Assembly (NCBI GenBank): GCA_031290635.1 | Contig: JAITNE010000082.1 | Span: 1-6,035 of the forward strand | From: Tannerella sp. | Lineage (GTDB): Bacteria; Bacteroidota; Bacteroidia; Bacteroidales; Tannerellaceae | DNA length: 6,035 bases | Direction: 5' to 3' | Part shown: in pieces, positions 1 through 6,035 of the stretch | How the letters are laid out: the number at the start of each line of letters is the position of its first letter | Numbering within the stretch: the first letter of the stretch is position 1 | The notes under the pieces: model-generated | What the model saw: the letters and a program-made list of their open reading frames with translations, nothing else | Databases searched by the model: none | What the model was told of the DNA's origin: nothing | Position numbers and translations under genes: made by a program

Positions 1-4
1 TGTA

Positions 5-125
5 ATTTTGTTGGTTTAATCCCTTATTTTGTTGGATTAAAACCAAATTATCTAGGTTTCAACCCACTATATCGTCGCTTACAGCCGTAATATCGTCGCT
101 TACAGCCGAAATATTGTCGCTTACA
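5..125. repeat. Array of diverged 21-bp-period tandem repeats (about six units)
   Basis: Units begin at 5, 26, 47, 68, 89 and 110, so the period is exactly 21 bp. Units 1 and 2 both start ATTTTGTTGG and agree at 16 of 21 positions by hand; unit 3 starts ATTATCTAGG and agrees with unit 1 at 14 of 21. Units 4 and 5 share the core ATATCGTCGCTTACAGCC and agree at 19 of 21. Unit 6 matches unit 5 at 15 of its first 16 positions, then stops at 125. The array therefore has two subtypes, an AT-rich half (5-67) and a TCGTCGCTTACAGCC half (68-125). The array may begin before the window. Function is unknown. Dispersed short-period tandem repeats are known in Bacteroidales genomes, but I cannot assign this one to a named family. 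Confidence 0.85.
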
Positions 126-404
126 TTAGCGACCACTGTTAGTGCCGCAATATTGCAGGGCAGAGCGATAGGCTTCGGTGTAGAACGACAGGGTATAGGT
201 AGAATTTGCTTCCATCAATTGATAGGTGTAGCGTTGCGGATTGATGTAGCATGTAGCGACCGGACGGCTATAGAGCGTTCCCAAGCCGCCCCAGCTTGCG
301 GTCATCATGTTGAATTTGGCGTCTGTGCCGGCGGTTATCAGCATCCGGTCGTCGGTAAGCATTTTGATGATATCAGAAACCGGGAAGTTAAAAGAGTTAG
401 TCGG
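126..404 (-). pseudogene. Truncated flavin reductase-like (FMN-binding split barrel) relic
   Basis: The minus-strand frame reads NSFNFPVSDIIKMLTDD, then RMLITAG, KFNMMTASWGGLG, PQRYTYQLMEAN, YTLSFY and YCGTNSGR before a TAA at 126-128. From memory this is the N-terminal half of the Bacteroidetes flavin reductase-like family, whose members run to roughly 190 residues; KFNMMTASWG is the flavin-binding start of the split barrel and CG-x-SGR is a conserved point where intact proteins continue. Here the frame ends at SGR, immediately against the 21-bp repeat array. Upstream there is an in-frame TAA at 405-407. The first ATG, at 360-362, lies inside the conserved part and would give only 78 residues. 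An ATG at 450-452 is in the same frame but separated by that stop. It is therefore a relic missing its C-terminal half and probably its start. Intact relatives use reduced flavin or NAD(P)H in the cytoplasm; the fragment is unlikely to be active. Confidence 0.75.
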
Positions 405-431
405 TTATGTACTACCGCAATAAATAGTTGA

Positions 432-740
432 TTGTTTGTAGTTGGAATCCATAAGTTTGCTTTGACCAGATGGCACAACAAAGGGGCTGAATCCGAATTT
501 AAATCGTTCAATACCATTGTAGCAACGGTTTATGAATATTATGGGGAGATTCTTAATTTCTTTGTCATTTGTTCTACCAATGCTTCCGTTGAAAGTTTTA
601 ATGCCAAATATAATTTCAGGGCTTCCCTAAGAGGTGTTTCTGATATAAATTTTCTAATAGTTAGACTGTCAAAATTTATGCCTGAACACAGGGTTTTACT
701 GATGACCCGTTACATCCCCAATAGAAAAAAAATTGATTAA
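432..740 (+). pseudogene. C-terminal remnant of an ISL3/ISAon1-like transposase
   Basis: This 102-codon frame opens at a TTG after a stop and ends TAA. Its middle contains FKSFNTIVATVYEYYGEILN, then STNASVESFNAK and FRASLRGVSDINFLIVRLSK. From memory this is the end of the DDE transposases of the ISL3 family as found in Bacteroidetes (ISAon1 type), where the usual text is STNASAESFNAKIKAFRxQFRGV. The Glu in VESFNAK is likely the last residue of the catalytic triad; the N-terminal zinc-binding and helix-turn-helix regions and both Asp residues are absent. Similarity starts near KFALTRW (about 453). One codon appears lost after SFNAK, and the tail after RLSK (MPEHRVLLMTRYIPNRKKID) is unlike normal ends, so read-through into flanking DNA is likely. 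I could not find terminal inverted repeats. A dead remnant, not a functional insertion sequence. Its codons are visibly more AT-rich than those of pyrG and yidC. Confidence 0.72.
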
Positions 741-793
741 CCATCTGCCGTTTAGTATTAAAGCTAACCGTTTTTCCCTATACCGCCATATTT

Positions 794-2140
794 CTACCAC
801 CACCGGTACGCGAAGCCTAACAGGAAAACCTCCCTGAGTTGAAGGATTTTTTCGTCAGGCTGGAGGGCGCGGGAATCGTCGAAAGTGTAGAATACTTGTA
901 AAGAAGTTGTGAAATAACGACTTAATGTAATTGCTAATCTGCTATCACCGGTTATCCTTATCAATTCGTAGTTTGTGAAATAGTTGATGTTCGTATCCAG
1001 GGTGATGCTTTTATTGAAGCGTATTCCATTCCTCACTAAAACGTTTGAACCGAAGGTGCGGTTAACGTGCTTCGGTGAGCCGTCGGGATAGGTTCCGATA
1101 AGTATATCCTTGTCGTTACTGCAAGTATAGTCGAACGTCAGCGGGTTGATGTCCGAATGAATGGTGAAGGCGCGGTTAGGGAGCTTGAACTTGACGCTTC
1201 CATCATACGACATACCTATGCCGACCTGGAGTGTGAAGGGTGCGAGGAAGCCTGAGGTCTTGTTGTGCGAATTGGCTTGATAGGTATTGAAAATGCGGGA
1301 TCTGAAAGTTGAGGACGTCGAATAGTTCCAATGCCCTATGGCCTTGATACCGAAACTGCTATAGATATAGAGTTCGTCCATAGTAAAGTTGTACTTATGC
1401 ACAGTGTCGGTAGCGGATTTGTTAACCTTATGCGTTGATTTTATCTGGTTAGTGAATTTGAATTTTTTCTTCTCATAGTTAAAGTCGAACACATTATATG
1501 AATAGACGTCCATATTTTCGGCATTACCCCAGTTTTTTGACGATTTACTGTAGTTAAACTGCAGGTTAGTATTGAGCGCCGAGGTCCAGTAGCGGCGGTT
1601 GGGGATAAACTTGAGGTTCGATTCGACTTTCTCCGGCTTGGTGATAGTTTGTTTCACGTCGAGGCGCACGCTATCATCCTTCTTTTCAATGCTTTCGGCT
1701 TTGATGATTTTTTGAGGTTGCTGTTCGTCGAGCCTGTAGCGGAAATTACGCGGGTCGCTAAGCATCACTTCCTTATATGCCAGGTCGTCAAGCCCTTTCT
1801 TGAAAATCTCGTAGGCAAACACACGTTTCAGCCGCTTGTTAGTATAAGAAAAAGCAGGCGGGGGGACTTCGGTAAGGCGGATTGAATCGCGCGAGAAGTT
1901 ATACTCAAGCTTGGGAAACATGCCGCCGCGAAATACTAGGGGGATGAAGAAATCATTATCTATCATAGCCTCCGCAAGCGAACTGTAGCGACCTTCAGGC
2001 CATGGTTCCATCGTGGATACAGTCCACGCCATGACCTCATCCGAGAGTTTTACGGGTGTTGAACGCTGTCCTACAGCAGCGCTCACGTGCATCATCAGCA
2101 AGATGATAATAAATGCCTTATGTCTAATAAATATGTTCAT
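794..2140 (-). CDS. DUF3078-type outer-membrane protein, function unknown
   Basis: A 448-residue exported protein of unknown function. I chose the ATG at 2138-2140; a TTG two codons upstream (2144-2146) is also in frame but less likely. Residues 1-24 form a signal peptide: charged start (IRHK), hydrophobic core IIILLMM, and a likely signal peptidase I site at AVG-QR; there is no lipobox Cys. Residues about 30-165 are a mixed, partly charged region. From about 183 on, alternating aromatic strands (WTSALNTNLQFNYS, KKFKFTNQIKS, YIYSSFGIKAIGHWNYS, FTLQVGIGMSYDG) suggest a beta-barrel, and the protein ends in FAYRWW, a C-terminal aromatic typical of BAM-inserted barrels. The pattern, including KNWGNAEN and FLAPFTLQVGIGMSYD, resembles Bacteroidetes proteins annotated DUF3078, as does the position divergent from pyrG. 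Family call is from memory; the membrane location is inferred. No clear terminator was seen after the stop. Confidence 0.8.
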   Translation of the reverse strand: MNIFIRHKAFIIILLMMHVSAAVGQRSTPVKLSDEVMAWTVSTMEPWPEGRYSSLAEAMIDNDFFIPLVFRGGMFPKLEYNFSRDSIRLTEVPPPAFSYTNKRLKRVFAYEIFKKGLDDLAYKEVMLSDPRNFRYRLDEQQPQKIIKAESIEKKDDSVRLDVKQTITKPEKVESNLKFIPNRRYWTSALNTNLQFNYSKSSKNWGNAENMDVYSYNVFDFNYEKKKFKFTNQIKSTHKVNKSATDTVHKYNFTMDELYIYSSFGIKAIGHWNYSTSSTFRSRIFNTYQANSHNKTSGFLAPFTLQVGIGMSYDGSVKFKLPNRAFTIHSDINPLTFDYTCSNDKDILIGTYPDGSPKHVNRTFGSNVLVRNGIRFNKSITLDTNINYFTNYELIRITGDSRLAITLSRYFTTSLQVFYTFDDSRALQPDEKILQLREVFLLGFAYRWW

Positions 2141-2172
2141 CGTCAATCTTTTCGTTATGCAATTTCAGCTTG

Positions 2173-3870
<1,698 letters not shown>

Positions 3871-3875
3871 AAAAA

Positions 3876-5786
3876 ATGGATAAAAACACAGTAATAGGAT
3901 TTGTTTTAATAGGATTAGTATTAATAGGATTCAGTTGGCTCAATCGTCCTTCGGAGGAGCAACAGGAAGCGCGTCGACGCTATCAGGATTCGATAGCCGT
4001 CGTACAGCGCGAAGCAGCTGCCGCAGCCCAACAAGCGCTTGCAGAGCAGCACAAGAAAGAAGCTACGCTTAGCGAAGCGACAGCGCCGGACAGTCTGACG
4101 ACAGACTCGCTTCAACAAGCCGCATTAGTAAATACTTTCGGAGTATTTGCACCGGCAACAATCGGCGAAGAACAGCTTCTGGTACTCGAGAACGAGAAGA
4201 TAGAAGTGCACATCAGCACTCTCGGCGGACAGGTGGTCTATGCCCGCGTGAAAGACTACGTTACCTACGACAAGGAACCGCTCGTGCTGTTCGGTCAGGG
4301 AGATGCGAAGTTCAACCTCACCCTCGTTACTACGACTAACCGCGTAGTAAATACTTCCGACCTGTATTTCACCCCGCAGACGAGCGGCAACACGCTCACC
4401 ATGCAGCTTGCAGCAGGCGAGGCCGGAAGCATCAAATTTGTCTATTCCCTCGAACCCGACGATTACATGCTGCATTTCAATATCGAAACCGGCGGACTGA
4501 ACGGCGTGCTTGCGCCTTCGACTAACGCGCTCGATATTCAATGGGACCAGAAGATGCGTTCGCAAGAGAAGGGACGCAAGCTCGAAAACCAGTACACAAG
4601 CCTCTATTTCAAATATTTGTCGGACGATGTAGAGCATTTCGGCGAGGCGAAGGACGAGGACAAGCAGCTGCCTAACCGCGTCAAATGGATTGGCTACAAG
4701 AACAAGTTCTTCACATCGGCGCTTATTGCCGACGACGCTTTACTCGCTACCACCCTCTCCGCCAAGCAGGAAACGTCCGACGAGCGCTATCTGAAAAGCT
4801 TTCATGCAACAACATCCGTCGCATTCAGCATCTCGGCAAAGGAATCGCTCGGATTCCGCTATTTCTTCGGACCAAACAAATACAAGCTGCTTCGCGCTTA
4901 TGACAAGGGCGTAGCCGACGATAAACGTCTTGAACTCGACAATCTCGTGCCGATGGGATACCAGTGGGTACGCCCAATCAACAAGTACTTCATCCTGCCG
5001 ATATTCAACTTCCTGAGCGGTTTTATGACAAACTTCGGACTGATAATATTCCTGCTTACGCTGGTAGTCAAGCTGGTACTCTTCCCGCTCACCTACAAGT
5101 CATACCTCTCGACCGCCAAGATGCGCGTACTGCGCCCGCAAGTAGAGGCTCTGAAGTTGAAATTTCCCAAGAAAGAACAGTCCGGAGAGTTGCAGCAGGC
5201 GACGATGGCATTGTACAGCAGCGCGGGTGCAAGTCCGTTGACTGGATGTCTGCCGATGATGCTGCAGATGCCGATACTCATCGCCCTGTACTGGCTCTTT
5301 CCGACCTCTATCGAGCTGCGTCAACAGAGTTTCCTCTGGGCTGAAGACCTCTCGACCTACGACGATATCATCACCTGGAGCGGCAACATACCCCTGATTA
5401 CTTCGTATATCGGCAATCATCTAAGCATCTTCTGTCTGCTGATGACTATCGTCAACGTAATATACACGAAGGTAAACATGAGCATGAGCAACACCGGTCA
5501 ACAACAGATGCCGGGCATGAACATGATGATGTATCTTATGCCGCTGATGTTCTTTTTCTTCTTCAACCAGAGTTCGTCCGGCTTGAGTTATTATTTCCTC
5601 ATATCGACGCTGATAAGCATAGCGCAGACCATGTTAATCCGTTTCTCGCTCAACGAAGCCAAACTGTTAGCCAAGCTCGAACAGAACCAGAAGAAACCGC
5701 GCAAGAAATCCGGTTTCATGAAGTACGTCGAAGAAGCGCAACGAGTTCAACGCGAACAGGCAAATAAACAACAGAAGAAAAGGTGA
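3876..5786 (+). CDS. yidC: Membrane protein insertase YidC (Oxa1 family)
   Basis: YidC inserts and folds inner-membrane proteins, alone or with SecYEG. The 636-residue product has the Gram-negative architecture: a first helix at 5-22 (VIGFVLIGLVLIGFSWL), an Ala/Gln/Glu-rich, probably coiled linker (26-66), a large periplasmic beta-rich domain (about 95-360), then the conserved insertase core. The core has a helix at about 383-404 with K399 where E. coli has the groove Arg366, the cytoplasmic hairpin YLSTAKMRVLRPQVEALKLK (410-429), the signature GASPLTGCLPMMLQMPILIA (451-470), and membrane segments near 505-530, 549-564 and 568-588, including the family pattern SSSGLSYYFLIS. The tail (601-636) is strongly basic, rich in Lys, Arg and Gln, fitting ribosome contact. 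ATG at 3876 is supported by the helix beginning immediately after it. It lies 34 bp behind pyrG with no obvious promoter between, so co-transcription is likely. No defects seen. Confidence 0.97.
   Translation: MDKNTVIGFVLIGLVLIGFSWLNRPSEEQQEARRRYQDSIAVVQREAAAAAQQALAEQHKKEATLSEATAPDSLTTDSLQQAALVNTFGVFAPATIGEEQLLVLENEKIEVHISTLGGQVVYARVKDYVTYDKEPLVLFGQGDAKFNLTLVTTTNRVVNTSDLYFTPQTSGNTLTMQLAAGEAGSIKFVYSLEPDDYMLHFNIETGGLNGVLAPSTNALDIQWDQKMRSQEKGRKLENQYTSLYFKYLSDDVEHFGEAKDEDKQLPNRVKWIGYKNKFFTSALIADDALLATTLSAKQETSDERYLKSFHATTSVAFSISAKESLGFRYFFGPNKYKLLRAYDKGVADDKRLELDNLVPMGYQWVRPINKYFILPIFNFLSGFMTNFGLIIFLLTLVVKLVLFPLTYKSYLSTAKMRVLRPQVEALKLKFPKKEQSGELQQATMALYSSAGASPLTGCLPMMLQMPILIALYWLFPTSIELRQQSFLWAEDLSTYDDIITWSGNIPLITSYIGNHLSIFCLLMTIVNVIYTKVNMSMSNTGQQQMPGMNMMMYLMPLMFFFFFNQSSSGLSYYFLISTLISIAQTMLIRFSLNEAKLLAKLEQNQKKPRKKSGFMKYVEEAQRVQREQANKQQKKR
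3892..3931 (+). repeat. 15-bp triplicated motif inside yidC
   Basis: The decamer TAATAGGATT occurs exactly at 3892, 3907 and 3922, a period of 15 bp or five codons, encoding the run VIGFV-LIGLV-LIGFS of the first membrane helix. Codons here are AT-rich (TTA, ATA, GTA, GGA), unlike the CTC/CTG and ATC choices common later in the gene. It could come from local triplication, or from selection for a hydrophobic helix and a weakly structured mRNA start. Confidence 0.8.
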
Positions 5787-5790
5787 ATTA

Positions 5791-5885
5791 AATCCCTGTA
5801 AGGGATTCATATCAATAGAACAGGTATAATGATTAGTTTTTACTTACCCGTAGGGGATGCACAAACATTCATAGCGTGTCGCACG
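5791..5885. repeat. REP-like cluster of small palindromes after yidC
   Basis: Just past the yidC stop, AATCCCT-GTA-AGGGATT (5791-5807) is a perfect 7-bp stem with a 3-nt loop. At 5847-5855 CCC-GTA-GGG repeats the core, and both copies continue similarly (GGGATTCATATC and GGGATGCACAAAC) towards an ATAG. At 5875-5885 CGTG-TCG-CACG is another perfect small hairpin. From memory, unnamed dispersed noncoding repeats with a CCC-GTA-GGG start and a GTG/CAC stem occur in many Bacteroidales genomes; this resembles a degenerate pair of them. The first hairpin has no T-run after it, so it is a poor intrinsic terminator, though it could protect the 3' end of the pyrG-yidC mRNA. Confidence 0.45.
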
Positions 5886-5937
5886 AGTCCGTCATTACCG
5901 AGTGTCGAAATTGCATATAATTTCATCTAAAACGCTG

Positions 5938-5968
5938 CAAAGTTAAGCATAATTTCCTAAACGAACAA
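5938..5968 (-). promoter_or_regulatory. Leftward promoter-like sequence with no recognisable gene
   Basis: On the minus strand TTG (5968-5966), 20 bp, then TAACTTTG (5945-5938) fits the Bacteroidetes TTG/TAnnTTTG pattern. Transcription would start near 5931 and run towards the 3' end of yidC through the palindrome cluster. I find no convincing open frame in that direction, so it could drive a small noncoding RNA, be left from a lost gene, or be chance. The -33 box carries little information on its own. Confidence 0.35.
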
Positions 5969-5976
5969 GCATTATC

Positions 5977-5995
5977 CCTCCCGCGAGAGGTTTTT
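5977..5995 (+). terminator. Weak intrinsic-terminator-like hairpin
   Basis: CCTC (5977-5980) and GAGG (5987-5990) enclose a GC-rich six-base loop, followed at once by TTTTT (5991-5995). The stem is only four pairs, so this is a marginal candidate for the end of the pyrG-yidC transcript, about 190 bp past the yidC stop. The T-run is also part of the 21-bp repeat that starts here, so the resemblance may be accidental. Confidence 0.25.
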
Positions 5996-6035
5996 ACTTC
6001 AACAGAATACCTTTTTACTGCGATTGAATACCTGT
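5990..6035. repeat. Start of a second 21-bp-period repeat array, running off the window
   Basis: The units 5990-6010 and 6011-6031 agree at 16 of 21 positions by hand: both contain TTTTTACT (5991 and 6012) and end GAATAC (6005 and 6026), and a third unit begins CTGT at the window edge. The period is exactly 21 bp, as in the array at 5-125, but the sequence is different. The preceding 21 bases share with it only the TTTTTAC block plus scattered positions. How far it extends beyond 6035 cannot be seen. Function unknown. Confidence 0.6.

Noticed and set aside
5..125. CRISPR array
   Set aside because: The 21-bp units are directly contiguous with no unique spacers, and no cas gene is present.
114..431. 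Plus-strand open frame of 105 codons
   Set aside because: It overlaps the recognisable flavin reductase relic on the other strand and begins inside the repeat array with a non-ATG start; no family resemblance.
725..760. Possible terminator for the DUF3078 gene: run of eight A (minus-strand T) at 725-732
   Set aside because: No stable GC-containing stem directly precedes the T-run on the minus strand; only short mismatched pairings near 740-770.
4125..4637. Minus-strand frame of 170 codons within yidC
   Set aside because: Antisense shadow of the periplasmic domain of yidC with no homology or start context.

Overview
The window looks like chromosomal DNA from a member of the Bacteroidota, most likely order Bacteroidales. 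Four things point there: a divergent DUF3078-type outer-membrane protein beside pyrG, a long Bacteroidetes-style YidC with a large periplasmic domain, promoter boxes of the Bacteroidetes kind (TTG, then 19-20 bp, then TAnnTTTG) with no clear Shine-Dalgarno sequences, and relics of gene families common in this group. Family and genus cannot be fixed from the sequence alone.

Layout. Positions 1-793 hold no intact gene. An array of 21-bp-period repeats (5-125) abuts a truncated flavin reductase relic on the minus strand (126-404), followed by the C-terminal remnant of an ISL3/ISAon1-like transposase on the plus strand (432-740). The conserved core follows: a minus-strand signal-peptide-bearing DUF3078 outer-membrane protein (794-2140), then pyrG (CTP synthase, 2240-3841) and yidC (membrane protein insertase, 3876-5786) on the plus strand. 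The last 249 bases have no recognisable gene. They carry short palindromes resembling dispersed repeats, a leftward promoter-like sequence, a weak hairpin with a T-tract, and the beginning of a second 21-bp-period array that runs off the window end.

How the parts work together. The DUF3078 gene and pyrG are transcribed divergently from a 99-bp gap with two interlocked promoters: each -33 box lies inside the other promoter's spacer. yidC starts 34 bp after pyrG and is probably co-transcribed, so CTP synthesis and inner-membrane protein insertion share a transcript. YidC works beside Sec; the DUF3078 protein would be exported through Sec and probably inserted in the outer membrane by BAM, but nothing here ties the genes into one pathway.

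The least explained material is structural: two 21-bp-period arrays at the two ends of the window (21 bp is about two helical turns), the leftmost ending where the flavin reductase reading frame breaks off; a 39-bp near-tandem duplication of the pyrG 3' end that forms the yidC leader; and a 15-bp triplication encoding the first YidC membrane helix. I see no clear new multi-gene system such as defence or biosynthesis.
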